Numbered from the stretch's first letter, positions 52,502-61,411 are shown. The stretch: DNA of 64,000 nt from Bdellovibrio bacteriovorus (GCF_001592755.1 NZ_LUKF01000017.1:186001-250000), one strand, 5' to 3'. Numbers and translations: made by a program. Notes: generated by a model not told the origin, from the letters alone.

Positions 52502-54012
52502 TGGACTTCTCCGGCGATATGAGAACGCATGAAATTCAAGTATTCTTCAGCGGTTTCAAAAGTTGTTTTTAGTTTAAACTGGCCGCGGCTGCGATTGCTT
52601 TCAAAGTATTTTTGCAGGTAATCAGCGCTCACGATGGAAACTTGCGCAGGTCCCAGAACGCCGACTTCGCGACAGTCTTTATAATCTCCATTTAAGCGTT
52701 GCATTTCTTCATCCACGGTTTTTGCTAACTGTTCCACATTGACGTCGGCGTGTGCCGGAACAAAAAGTGTCCAGTGGTAGGACGCTTTCCCTTCATTCAT
52801 AACCGGGGAAAGAAAGAAATGACGAAGGTCCACATTACGAAGTTTTTTTGCCGCCAGGTAGCAGTCTAAAATCTCATCGTCACTGACTTTTTCTGCCGCC
52901 AAGTTCATGCCGGTACTTTTTCTGCCAACAAATTCGAACACCAGGTCTTCGTTATTTTGCTGAAAACTAATGACGTCTTTCATTGAATAGTGAATAAGAC
53001 CATTTGGCGTGCCGACATTGATATAATAAGGCACACCCATTTCAATTTCATGAAGACCCAGGGACTTTTTATCGCCCAGAACAGGGGTGAAGGAATAAAG
53101 AAGATCCGGATTTAAGAAATATTTCTGGCGTCCGTTTTGGTATTTTTCATAAGGAAGACCGATCGCCGCTTCGGTGGCAGCATAAACGCCGTAATAGTTT
53201 AACTCATGGCCCACCAGACGGTTGAGTCTTTCGGTGTATTGTTTAATCGGAGTTGCGGCGTAAACAAAGACTTTAAGTCGAGGCCAGATTTCATTGATGG
53301 TTTTCTTGCCGGTTTTTTGCAGAATCGCTTCAAAAATACTAATGATGTACGTCGGAATACCGCTGACGACTTGAATGTCTTCTTTCAAAGCCTCTTCGAT
53401 AAGCATGTCGATTTTACGATCCCAGTTTGAAATCGCCAAAACTTCTTTGGAAGGAAACGTATTTTTAGCCAATGCTTTAGGAACACGTGTGCTCAGAATT
53501 CCAGAGATATAGCCAAATTTGATATTGTTCTGAGTGTAAAGGTAAGGGTCCGAACCAAAAGTTAAGCGGCCGACTTTTAGAAAATTGATGTCGGGTTCTA
53601 GGGTGCTTAACTTACTTGCGATGCGCTTTTGTGATTTCAAAAACATGCGAATCATGCGCTCATTGTAGGGAACACGTTTGCTGTCTTTGCCGGAAGTCCC
53701 TGAAGACAGGCCACAGTATTCAACCTCGTCTTTAAAGAGAATGTTCTTATGGCCGGCAGCAATCATATCTACGTAAGGTGCGTAATCATCGTAACCATAG
53801 ACCGGAACGTGATTCACGAACTCTTCGTAATTTTGAATGTGCGCTAGGCGCAGATCTTTGTAGATACGTGTTCCATTTAACGAGCGTTTTAGCTGTTTAA
53901 AGTTTTTCTCTTGCTTTTCCAGCAGGTCAGCCTGGCTGACGCTCATATATTGAGAATAAGTCTTTAAGTATTTTTGCCCTAAGCCATGCACGACAGAATC
54001 CACCGCAAACAT
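52498..54012 (-). CDS. GH3-family acyl-acid amido synthetase
   Basis: This encodes 504 residues starting MFAVDSVVHG at 54012, after GAAGGAG. The ATP motif CGLSSGTSGKDSKRVPY (SSGTSG at 103-108) and later GVYAATEA, EMGVPYYINVGTPNGLIHYSMKD are typical of the GH3/ANL-like fold. Plant GH3 enzymes adenylate carboxylic acids and join them to amino acids; bacterial members are largely unstudied. The open frame above 54012 overlaps the divergent regulator and is not used. First gene of the GH3-LysE-C45 operon. Confidence 0.88.
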   Translation of the reverse strand: MFAVDSVVHGLGQKYLKTYSQYMSVSQADLLEKQEKNFKQLKRSLNGTRIYKDLRLAHIQNYEEFVNHVPVYGYDDYAPYVDMIAAGHKNILFKDEVEYCGLSSGTSGKDSKRVPYNERMIRMFLKSQKRIASKLSTLEPDINFLKVGRLTFGSDPYLYTQNNIKFGYISGILSTRVPKALAKNTFPSKEVLAISNWDRKIDMLIEEALKEDIQVVSGIPTYIISIFEAILQKTGKKTINEIWPRLKVFVYAATPIKQYTERLNRLVGHELNYYGVYAATEAAIGLPYEKYQNGRQKYFLNPDLLYSFTPVLGDKKSLGLHEIEMGVPYYINVGTPNGLIHYSMKDVISFQQNNEDLVFEFVGRKSTGMNLAAEKVSDDEILDCYLAAKKLRNVDLRHFFLSPVMNEGKASYHWTLFVPAHADVNVEQLAKTVDEEMQRLNGDYKDCREVGVLGPAQVSIVSADYLQKYFESNRSRGQFKLKTTFETAEEYLNFMRSHIAGEVQ

Positions 54013-54098
54013 AAAAAGTCTCCTTCTTGTTGATGAAGGAAATTTATTTCGGTTTAGATTCAATGTCGCGCAGTACCCTTGACAACTTTGTGGTAATT

Positions 54099-54127
54099 CT
54101 GTCGAACCGAGCAACTTCGGTTGACAG
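54099..54127. promoter_or_regulatory. dyad operator between GH3 operon and TetR gene
   Basis: AACCGA (54105-54110) and TCGGTT (54117-54122) are inverted repeats around six bases, extended by CTGTC (54099-54103) and GACAG (54123-54127) with one extra base on the left. It lies between divergent genes, where a TetR-family autoregulator would bind. Confidence 0.55.
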
Positions 54128-54156
54128 AAAAGCGGGGTTTTTGTCAAAATTGCAGT

Positions 54157-54660
54157 ATGGCAACACAGTCCAAAGAAGATATCTATTTCGCTGTCTGCAA
54201 CGCAATCCTCAAAATGGAAGTGGCGAAAGGTCATCTGGCCTGGACTCTTTCAGACATTTCCCGAGAATCGGGTGTGACCCGTTCCTTGATCTATTACTAC
54301 TTCGGGAAAGAGAAAAAAACCGCTCTCGAAGAGGCCTATAAGTTCGTGATTTCTAACTTCTGGAACATGGAGCGCACAAAAACCATGGGGATTCGGGACC
54401 GTTTAAAGCAGGTTCTTGAAGACACCAAGAAAATGCCATTCCTATTCGTGCTTTATTACTTAGAAAAAAATAAAGAGGGCGAGATCGGAAAAATGATCCG
54501 TGATGCCGAGTCGATGCTTTTACAAGCCTTAAAAAAAGAATTTCCTAAGCTCAGTGAGACTCAGATCTTGGAAGTGTATCTGAAAGAGCTGGGAGCTATT
54601 ACCTTCCAGCTGCCTTCAGAAAAAGTATCAGACCTATTTGAAGATTATATCAGTCGTTAG
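54157..54660 (+). CDS. TetR-family transcriptional regulator
   Basis: This encodes 167 residues from the ATG at 54157 (MATQSKEDIYF). The helix-turn-helix is WTLSDISRESGVTRSLIYYYFGKEK. The C-terminal domain is short. It is divergent from the GH3 operon across a dyad and convergent with the MMPL gene, with a four-base stop overlap. It probably controls the GH3 operon in response to an acyl-type ligand (inference). A TTG at 54121 is less likely because it would put the operator within the coding region. Confidence 0.88.
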   Translation: MATQSKEDIYFAVCNAILKMEVAKGHLAWTLSDISRESGVTRSLIYYYFGKEKKTALEEAYKFVISNFWNMERTKTMGIRDRLKQVLEDTKKMPFLFVLYYLEKNKEGEIGKMIRDAESMLLQALKKEFPKLSETQILEVYLKELGAITFQLPSEKVSDLFEDYISR

Positions 54661-55442
54661 TTCTCAGAAAGCGCTTTAGGCGTAAAGCGCGAAGTCTTTA
54701 ATCCCTGATCCAGTTTGACCCCAGAAAGAGTGATTTCTGTTCCGCGCTTGTTTTGCATGTTGCGGATCTTGATCTTTGAAGCGCGCCACTTCGTCGGAGA
54801 CACTTTCTTATAGCCAACAACGTCGAGCACTTTCAAAAGCTTTCCTTGCTTATCATAACACTCAGACTTCATGGGCAGATATTCATCGGCTTGGACGAAG
54901 CTGATGATTTTAGAGTAATTGGCTGAAGTGGAATTCACGTCACTCTCGATAAGGAAATATTTCTTTCCCTTCACCTCGACCGTTTTTTTAAGAATATTCT
55001 TCGCACCTTGTTCGCGATTGAAGTCAAAATCTTCGGTGCTGAGCTCGGAACCCAGAATACCTCCTTGGCCGCTTTCGCCAGTCAAGCGACGAGTCTGTTT
55101 AGAGGACGGCAGATAAATCCACTTTTCTTCTTGGTCATTTTTCAGCGTGGCTAATAAAGCCGTGCCTTTTAAATCTTGTGGCTTCTGCATGCGCACCATC
55201 AGGTAATGCTCTTTTTTACTGGGGCTTAGGCGCCAAATATGCATTTCACGATCTTTGCTAGAACCATCTGCTTCGATGATCTTCATCGAAACTTGAAACT
55301 CTTCGTCTTTAGAGCGCAGACGTTGGCTCATCTGTTCACCAATCTGCTCAACGGTGGGCGCGTTATCCGCCTGTTGCGCGAAAGTGGGAGTCGGTGAGAA
55401 CGAGATGAAAAAAGCCATAAAGAGCGCAGATGCTGTAGCCAT
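54657..55442 (-). CDS. internal in-frame start for the LolA-like domain
   Basis: Inside the MMPL frame an ATG at 55442 (codon 758) has AAGGAG six bases upstream and begins a complete signal peptide ending TFAQQ. It would yield a separate 261-residue exported LolA-like protein without any stop between the two parts. Both a full fusion and a free form may be made, or signal peptidase may cut the fusion. This is an alternative product, not a second locus. Confidence 0.5.
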   Translation of the reverse strand: MATASALFMAFFISFSPTPTFAQQADNAPTVEQIGEQMSQRLRSKDEEFQVSMKIIEADGSSKDREMHIWRLSPSKKEHYLMVRMQKPQDLKGTALLATLKNDQEEKWIYLPSSKQTRRLTGESGQGGILGSELSTEDFDFNREQGAKNILKKTVEVKGKKYFLIESDVNSTSANYSKIISFVQADEYLPMKSECYDKQGKLLKVLDVVGYKKVSPTKWRASKIKIRNMQNKRGTEITLSGVKLDQGLKTSRFTPKALSEN

Positions 55443-57713
55443 GATTTTCTCCTTTTTCCACGGTACTGAGTTTAGAAGCCATGGGCAACTTTTCAACAGT
55501 GTCGGCAAAAGAATCAAATCACCCACGAGTCCAGCGAGCATTGACAAGAGCATGTAGAAACCAAAGATGCGGTTCATAGCAAAGTAAGACGCCATGAAAA
55601 CCGAGAATCCAGCGAGTAAAGTCATGCTGGAAATCAAGCAAGGGTTTCCCTCTCTCCACAGGGTCTTTTCGATTTCAAGTTCACGAGAACGGGGGTATTT
55701 TTTCTGAATCGCGCGCAGGCGTTCCAAAAGATAAACCGTGTTGTTAAACGCCAAGCCCAGGGCGATGGAAAAGATAATCGCGACACTAGGCTTGATCGGG
55801 GTTTGCGAAAGCGCCAAGAATCCCAGCAAAGCTGCAGGTGGAACCAGATTCGGGATGCAGGCCACTAAAGCCCAGCGCACAGAGCGGAACACAAAAATTA
55901 ACAGCAAACAGATTGCCGCCATGGACTGCCAGAAACCGAAAATCAGTTCATGCGAAAGTTCGTTATTCAAGTGATGGATGGTGGATCCCATGCCGGTGAC
56001 TTCGACTTTCAACTCAGGAAACTTTTGTTCGGTCAGTTGTTTGATATTTAAAACGAGAGAATGCAATTCGTTCCCCGGAAGATCTTGAGTGCGTACGGAA
56101 ATGCGCGTGTTAGATGAATCCGTGTTCAAAAAATTCTTTAAAGGGCTGTTGCTAGAAAGGGAGTATAAGAAGAAGACTTCTGCCGTGGAGGAACGGCTGG
56201 CGGGCAGACGTGAGTGATGGATGTTTGCTGCCGCAACGAGGTCCGGAAGGCCGACGACACTTCCCACGCCTTTCATCGCGCGGATGTCCGAAAGAAGCTG
56301 ATCAAGACGCGCCAATAACTTCGGATCATTCCAAGTTTCTGAAGAGCCTTTCAATTCGACATCAATAGGAATCATGCCCCCGAGTTCTTTATCGATAGTC
56401 TCTGTGGATAAACGGACTTGATGGTTTGCCGGCAAATCATCAAAGAGTCGAGCGGACCAAGAAAGACTTTGTCCTTTAATGGCTAAAGCAGAAGAAACTA
56501 AAATAATCAGAAAGGCCCAAACGCCAGAGCGGCGGAAAAGATAAAGGCCCCAGCGCGCTTTACTCCAAGCCCACAGGCGAGCTTTTGGTCCAGGCAAGAA
56601 GTACAACATCGGAAATAATAATAAAGTCGTAACAACCCAGCCCGTCATAATGGAAATAGCTGCCGTGATTCCGTAATCGCGGATCAAGGGCACTTTCACC
56701 GTCAACAAAGCGAGGAAGCCTATCATCGTCGTCATGGAGGCAATGAAGTTGGGTCCAAGGAGAGTTTTGAAAGTATAGGTCACAAGTTCATGATGGGTCG
56801 CATGAGGCTGATTCTTGCGCTCTTCCGAATAGCGCAGCAACGTATGTATACACAGCGAGACGACGTCCACCGTCGTCAGAATGGGAATTGTGCTCGAAAG
56901 AATTGAAAACGGATAACCCGCCAGTGCCATGATCGCTAAAACAATAATGTTCGCGCAGAGAATCACGACAAATGAAATGATCAGTGGCGACCAGTTTGAA
57001 AAAATTAAACCTAATACTAAGAAACAGGCTAAAAATCCCAAGACGACGAAATTGCGAATCTCTGTCTGTAGCAGCACACCTACGTCTGTCTGCACAGCGG
57101 GAGTTCCGCCGATTTCTACCTTAGAAAAAGGAACGGCCGCGTTTGCGGTGACTTCTAAATTCTGGCGAAGATGTAAGATCTCTGAAGTATTCAGCGACTT
57201 CACATTGACAATGACAGAAGCCGTGCGCCCATCCTTAGAAACTAGAGTCGGTGAAATAAGAGGATTATTAGTAGTCTCGGTGGCCCATTTTTCCGAAGGA
57301 AGATTTTTTAATAAAGGTCCTACACTCAGACCATCGTCGCTATTGATGGCACCTTGAACAGTCGCCAGGCTTAACGTGTTCTTAACACCAGGAAAGTGAG
57401 CGAGAAGTTCTGTGAGTCTTTCTAAGCTTTGAATTTTATCTTTTTCAAACCAGGTCTCGCTAGGATGAGAAATCTTTGCTGTAATGATGAACGGTTGTGA
57501 ATCTGGAAGTTGAAAAAGCTGTCTTGTATGTTCATCTCTCTTCAATAGCGGATTATCCTGAGGAAGAAACTGCTTCAAGCTGTACTGAGTTTGCAATTTA
57601 GGAAGAGCAAATAAGCTTAATAACGTAACTACAAAAACTAAAAGTAAAGTTGAAATGGAGATTCTTTTGACGGAATCAGGGAAGTTCGTTTTTTCCAATT
57701 TCGTTTTCTTCAT
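54657..57713 (-). CDS. MMPL/RND exporter fused to a LolA-like periplasmic domain
   Basis: This encodes 1018 residues. Residues 15-750 are an RND/MMPL exporter with two repeats, each with one large periplasmic loop and several membrane segments (LGFLACFLVLGLIFSNWSPL, ILTTVDVVSLCIHTLLRY; then SMAAICLLLIFVFRSVRWAL, SIALGLAFNNTVYLLERLR). From residue 758 the frame continues into a signal-peptide-like segment (MATASALFMAFFISFSPTPTFA) and a LolA-like lipoprotein-sorting domain (KWIYLPSSKQTRRLTG, DEYLPMKSECYDKQGKLLKVLD). These parts are usually separate genes. Likely job: moving a lipid or lipoprotein to the outer membrane. It is divergent from the TULIP-like gene. Confidence 0.88.
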   Translation of the reverse strand: MKKTKLEKTNFPDSVKRISISTLLLVFVVTLLSLFALPKLQTQYSLKQFLPQDNPLLKRDEHTRQLFQLPDSQPFIITAKISHPSETWFEKDKIQSLERLTELLAHFPGVKNTLSLATVQGAINSDDGLSVGPLLKNLPSEKWATETTNNPLISPTLVSKDGRTASVIVNVKSLNTSEILHLRQNLEVTANAAVPFSKVEIGGTPAVQTDVGVLLQTEIRNFVVLGFLACFLVLGLIFSNWSPLIISFVVILCANIIVLAIMALAGYPFSILSSTIPILTTVDVVSLCIHTLLRYSEERKNQPHATHHELVTYTFKTLLGPNFIASMTTMIGFLALLTVKVPLIRDYGITAAISIMTGWVVTTLLLFPMLYFLPGPKARLWAWSKARWGLYLFRRSGVWAFLIILVSSALAIKGQSLSWSARLFDDLPANHQVRLSTETIDKELGGMIPIDVELKGSSETWNDPKLLARLDQLLSDIRAMKGVGSVVGLPDLVAAANIHHSRLPASRSSTAEVFFLYSLSSNSPLKNFLNTDSSNTRISVRTQDLPGNELHSLVLNIKQLTEQKFPELKVEVTGMGSTIHHLNNELSHELIFGFWQSMAAICLLLIFVFRSVRWALVACIPNLVPPAALLGFLALSQTPIKPSVAIIFSIALGLAFNNTVYLLERLRAIQKKYPRSRELEIEKTLWREGNPCLISSMTLLAGFSVFMASYFAMNRIFGFYMLLSMLAGLVGDLILLPTLLKSCPWLLNSVPWKKEKIMATASALFMAFFISFSPTPTFAQQADNAPTVEQIGEQMSQRLRSKDEEFQVSMKIIEADGSSKDREMHIWRLSPSKKEHYLMVRMQKPQDLKGTALLATLKNDQEEKWIYLPSSKQTRRLTGESGQGGILGSELSTEDFDFNREQGAKNILKKTVEVKGKKYFLIESDVNSTSANYSKIISFVQADEYLPMKSECYDKQGKLLKVLDVVGYKKVSPTKWRASKIKIRNMQNKRGTEITLSGVKLDQGLKTSRFTPKALSEN

Positions 57714-57783
57714 CAGATGTCTTCTTTCGATTCTTTTTTAACAAGTGCTTTAGAATTTTCTGTATACGCCGTATTCTACAAAC

Positions 57784-59325
57784 ATGATGATGGGAAACAC
57801 GATGACAAAATCCAATTCAAGCTTGATAACGACAAAGGGCCTAGTTACTTCATTGTTTACATTTTTCTTCTCCTTCGAGGCTCTTTCAGTTTCGCAAATA
57901 AACTCAGAATTTCAATTGGCACTTCCTAGACAGTTTCAGGAAAATTTAATTTCCAAGAAATGGGAAAGCCTCGTGAATCAAGAGTTTCAAGGGAACTGGC
58001 AATTTCCTGATCAAGAAATCACGACTCAAGATGTGCCTGTCAAAATCAAAAACATTTCCTTGAAAGTTAAGACTCATCTGGAAAAACCTTCGTTGCAAAA
58101 TCAGCAAACGGTGTTGCAACTCACTTCCAAAAACTTGGAAGCTCAACTGACGATCGGTGAAGTCAGTGTTGATCATATTGTCGAAAGAGTAGTCGGTGGA
58201 ATTATCGGCCGCTTCCGAATCCAAGCCTCTTGTAAGAATGTGGTGATGACAATGATTCCCGGTAAGGGTTCCATGTCTATGGCGGTAGCACCTTCGGTAG
58301 GTTCTACGAACGCCGCCGCCCTCGTTCAAAGCGTGGATGTCGGTTGGGCTCCGGGCAGCTGGTCTTCAACTGGAATTCAATGTGAAGGTGTCGAAGGTTT
58401 TGCCGATTTATTAAAAACTGAGATCGACAAGATCGCCAACGATTCCGTCAGCTTTATTCAGCCGAAGAAGGACCTTATTAGAAAATACGTCCAGGATTAT
58501 CTTCAAGATATAAAACTGGATTTTTCTAGTCCCCGCCAACTCATTGTGTCTCGTCCTGATATCAGTGTCTTGATGAAGGTGGATGAATATAAAGATCAAG
58601 GAGAGGCCGGCGCTTTGATCAAAGGCCACTTGCAAATTGATTTTTTAAATACGAAAGACAGCGAAGTTAAAAATCTTGTGCTGACTCCGGGAACGGCACC
58701 GATGTCCTCTGGTGAAGCGCAAATTATTTTACCTAAAGATTTTATCAAAGAAGTTCTATTGAAGGCTTACTCTGCGAATGCATGGTTGCATAAGATCACT
58801 TCAGATAAGCTGCCGGGCTTTGGCAGTTTGATGAGTTCTCGTTTTATGCAGTTCTTCGTGTGGCCGGCCTTAAGAGACTATTCGAAATCGACGAAGTTCT
58901 TATTTGATGTGTATTCCAATAAGGATATGGAAATACAAGGCGGCGGGTTGCAATATCAGGCGAAAGCGAATTTCTATGCGCGCATGCAGGCTCCGCGCTC
59001 TGGCCAGTACGTACCGTTTGTAAACTGGTCTGTGCCTTTCAACTCCAAAATCAACTTGAAGGTTGAAAATGGCAAGGCGTCGGCAACACTTGTAAATCCC
59101 TCATTGGGAATGACACCTTATTATGATGCTTCTTATGTTGCTAAATATTCTCCGAATCGCCGTATTTTATATGGCACTATTCGCGATAAAATTATCAGCG
59201 GTATCTGGGGTCAGACGATGACGATGGAAATTCCGAAGATTCCATTGATGGAAGGTGTGAGCTTGAAAGTTAAAAAGGTCTTAGCGCCGAACAATCAAGA
59301 TATCACCCTGCAATTAACTCCTTAA
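57784..59325 (+). CDS. exported protein with internal repeat, possible TULIP/BPI-like lipid binder
   Basis: This encodes 513 residues with an N-terminal export signal (hydrophobic LFTFFFSFEALS). Two segments look alike: residues 43-57 (FQLALPRQFQENLIS) and 312-326 (AQIILPKDFIKEVLL), about 270 apart. A single cysteine pair (C150, C200) lies in the first half. Tandem beta-rich halves with one disulphide in the first recall BPI/TULIP lipid-transfer proteins. The similarity is by eye. Starts at 57787 or 57802 are equally possible. It stands between the MMPL-LolA gene and the DUF1302-like gene, which supports a lipid-handling role. Confidence 0.75.
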   Translation: MMMGNTMTKSNSSLITTKGLVTSLFTFFFSFEALSVSQINSEFQLALPRQFQENLISKKWESLVNQEFQGNWQFPDQEITTQDVPVKIKNISLKVKTHLEKPSLQNQQTVLQLTSKNLEAQLTIGEVSVDHIVERVVGGIIGRFRIQASCKNVVMTMIPGKGSMSMAVAPSVGSTNAAALVQSVDVGWAPGSWSSTGIQCEGVEGFADLLKTEIDKIANDSVSFIQPKKDLIRKYVQDYLQDIKLDFSSPRQLIVSRPDISVLMKVDEYKDQGEAGALIKGHLQIDFLNTKDSEVKNLVLTPGTAPMSSGEAQIILPKDFIKEVLLKAYSANAWLHKITSDKLPGFGSLMSSRFMQFFVWPALRDYSKSTKFLFDVYSNKDMEIQGGGLQYQAKANFYARMQAPRSGQYVPFVNWSVPFNSKINLKVENGKASATLVNPSLGMTPYYDASYVAKYSPNRRILYGTIRDKIISGIWGQTMTMEIPKIPLMEGVSLKVKKVLAPNNQDITLQLTP

Positions 59326-60635
59326 AACGAGCGGGACAGGGTCAGGGTGTACGAATCATTCTTTTCGTACACTCCCAGAGGCGTTTCGCTTGAGCCCTGA
59401 ATAAGGCTTGCTGTAAGGCTTAAATTCCAGGCATCCCAAAAACGACGGGTGATCGTGAGTTCCTCGTAATTGCTTCCATGAATTCCATCGTAAAGTCCTA
59501 ACAATGAAAAATTCCAGACCTCTTTCCAAGACATGCGTCCGCCCAACATCCAAGCGTCGCGAAAAATCTCGGTCATCGAAAGGTTGGAATCATTTTCTTT
59601 CTCAGTCTGAATGAATGATTTTTGTAGCACGGCTATAAGAAGACCGCTTTCACCTAAGTTGAAAGTTTTTTCTATAGCCAACACATTTTCAAACGTCCAT
59701 TTTTGCAGATAGGGATCTTCGGTGAGGCTTGAGGTATAACTGCTCGCAAGTTTGAACAGAGTTTCCCAAGAGCTCGCGGTCATTGAGAGCCCGCCTTGGC
59801 GAATGCGGTAGTTTTTGACGTTTAAGGTCACATCGGGATCCACTTGAACAATGGTTTTAGGCGAGACCGCCACGACAGTGCCCGTGACCACGGGTTGAAT
59901 GAGCGGGAAAGAGGCGACACCTTCAAAGTATGTCAATCCCACATCAAAGACGCTCCCATGTCTTTGAATGCGAAGGGCATAGTTGTTCTTGCGGGCGTCA
60001 TCAAGATCTTCTTTCGATCCATAATTGTAGTGAAGACTTTCTGGTAACAATAAAACGAGATCGTTATCCGGAGTCTGTGGAACGAAGACTTCCCGTGGCA
60101 ACCAGCGGCTTTGTTCACCCGGCAACGTTGCGCCCCGGTTTTCGGGAATGTATATGAGTTCATAATCCCAAATATCTAATGTCTGAGAAAAAACAACGGA
60201 GGGAGCCCCCAGCTTGCGGCTGTGAAGCGGGTCGAAATACTGTTTCGAATTTATAACATCCAAAGGATTGTAGCCATCCGTCACACCCCAGGTAAAAACA
60301 TTGTATCCGGCCTGCAAAGAAAAGCTTTCACCTTGATAGCGCAGATAGGTTTCGGTGGGATCAAAGAAATATTTTTCTTCATCGGATTTGTTGTTGGGGT
60401 TCGCGATAAAAGTGGGTTTTACGTAAAAGCGCACGCTGTCTAAATAGCGCCAATCATAGATGGGATCGAGTTCCAACTTATAAAGATCTTGATTTGTGTC
60501 GGTGCCATATTCTTCCGCAAAGTAAACCGCATCGAACTTTGTGTCGATGTGAAGACTCCACTCTGTTTTATGCTTTGCCTGCGCAAAAGAGCAGAAAAGT
60601 AAAATAAGAAGCAAACACGCACTCTTCATGATCAT
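59322..60635 (-). CDS. DUF1302-like outer-membrane beta-barrel protein
   Basis: This encodes 437 residues with a signal peptide (LLLILLFCSFAQA). The family pattern is FDPTETYLRYQGESFSLQAGYNVFTWGVTDGYNPLDVINSKQYFDP, then many amphipathic strands and a terminal aromatic residue (TLTLSRSF) typical of outer-membrane barrels. DUF1302 genes often accompany MMPL exporters and lipoprotein-sorting proteins. It should be the outer-membrane component. ATG at 60635 or 60629 are both possible; no good SD is visible. Convergent with the TULIP-like gene, stops overlapping. Confidence 0.8.
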   Translation of the reverse strand: MIMKSACLLLILLFCSFAQAKHKTEWSLHIDTKFDAVYFAEEYGTDTNQDLYKLELDPIYDWRYLDSVRFYVKPTFIANPNNKSDEEKYFFDPTETYLRYQGESFSLQAGYNVFTWGVTDGYNPLDVINSKQYFDPLHSRKLGAPSVVFSQTLDIWDYELIYIPENRGATLPGEQSRWLPREVFVPQTPDNDLVLLLPESLHYNYGSKEDLDDARKNNYALRIQRHGSVFDVGLTYFEGVASFPLIQPVVTGTVVAVSPKTIVQVDPDVTLNVKNYRIRQGGLSMTASSWETLFKLASSYTSSLTEDPYLQKWTFENVLAIEKTFNLGESGLLIAVLQKSFIQTEKENDSNLSMTEIFRDAWMLGGRMSWKEVWNFSLLGLYDGIHGSNYEELTITRRFWDAWNLSLTASLIQGSSETPLGVYEKNDSYTLTLSRSF

Positions 60636-60693
60636 CGAGGTAATCACAGCTTTCTTGTTTTCTCATCCACACATTGTCTGTGTCGTGCCAGTT

Positions 60694-61389
60694 TTAAACC
60701 GTGGCAAATTTATTCACGTATTCAATGATGGAACTTTTAAATTCATCGGGAAGTCCTACAAAGCGAAGACCGGCATAGCCATCATTGCCGACGTAAACGA
60801 CTTCACAGGTGGCATTGACTGTAACATAAAGATTCGGGCTAGTCAGTGAGCCTTCAAAGCGTTCGCCGATCTGCAAATCGCGGGCATCATTGATTCCTAA
60901 ACCGCCTTCACTGATGGAAATGACCCGACACGAGAAAGGTCCCTTAGTCCCTTCGCAATTCAACGTCCCTACAATCGGCACACGAGGATGAGACCGGCGG
61001 CTGATTCCCAGGTCTTCAACGACGCGGGGGACGGCATAGACTTCACGCCAAATACCACTGCTATCAGCGCAGATGTCCACAGCCGAAAAATCATTCAGTG
61101 TTTTTAAATAGGCAATGAGTTCAGAGTATTTCATGGGGGATTTTTCTTTCCCCTCAATGCGAACCTTCCAAAAGCCTTGCGGCTCGGAGGTGGCGGAAGC
61201 GGATGGTAAAGTTTGGAAGGACTCTTTCAGTGATTGGCGCCAGCGAATCGGATTCATCCATTCACTTTGGCCCCGGCCCCAAATTTGAGGTTCTTTTGCT
61301 GAAGCCAGGCGAGTTTCTATTTCTTCATGATCAAAAGGCCCATTGACTTGTCCTTCTGAGAGAATAAACCAAATCTTCGAGTTCGCCAC
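60694..61389 (-). CDS. GYF-domain PilZ protein
   Basis: This encodes 231 residues from a GTG with GGAG seven bases upstream. Residues 5-55 are a GYF_2 domain (WFILSEGQVNGPFDHEEIETRL). Residues 72-120 look like a second degenerate copy. Residues 130-231 are a PilZ domain with R131-R132-x3-R136 and SISEGGLG at 158-165. The usual D/N-x-S-x-x-G motif here begins with S158 instead of Asp or Asn. It probably binds cyclic-di-GMP, perhaps with altered affinity, and passes the signal through GYF-mediated binding to proline-rich partners (inference). Confidence 0.85.
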   Translation of the reverse strand: MANSKIWFILSEGQVNGPFDHEEIETRLASAKEPQIWGRGQSEWMNPIRWRQSLKESFQTLPSASATSEPQGFWKVRIEGKEKSPMKYSELIAYLKTLNDFSAVDICADSSGIWREVYAVPRVVEDLGISRRSHPRVPIVGTLNCEGTKGPFSCRVISISEGGLGINDARDLQIGERFEGSLTSPNLYVTVNATCEVVYVGNDGYAGLRFVGLPDEFKSSIIEYVNKFATV

Positions 61390-61411
61390 CGATGTTCTCC
61401 TCAGTTGTCGC

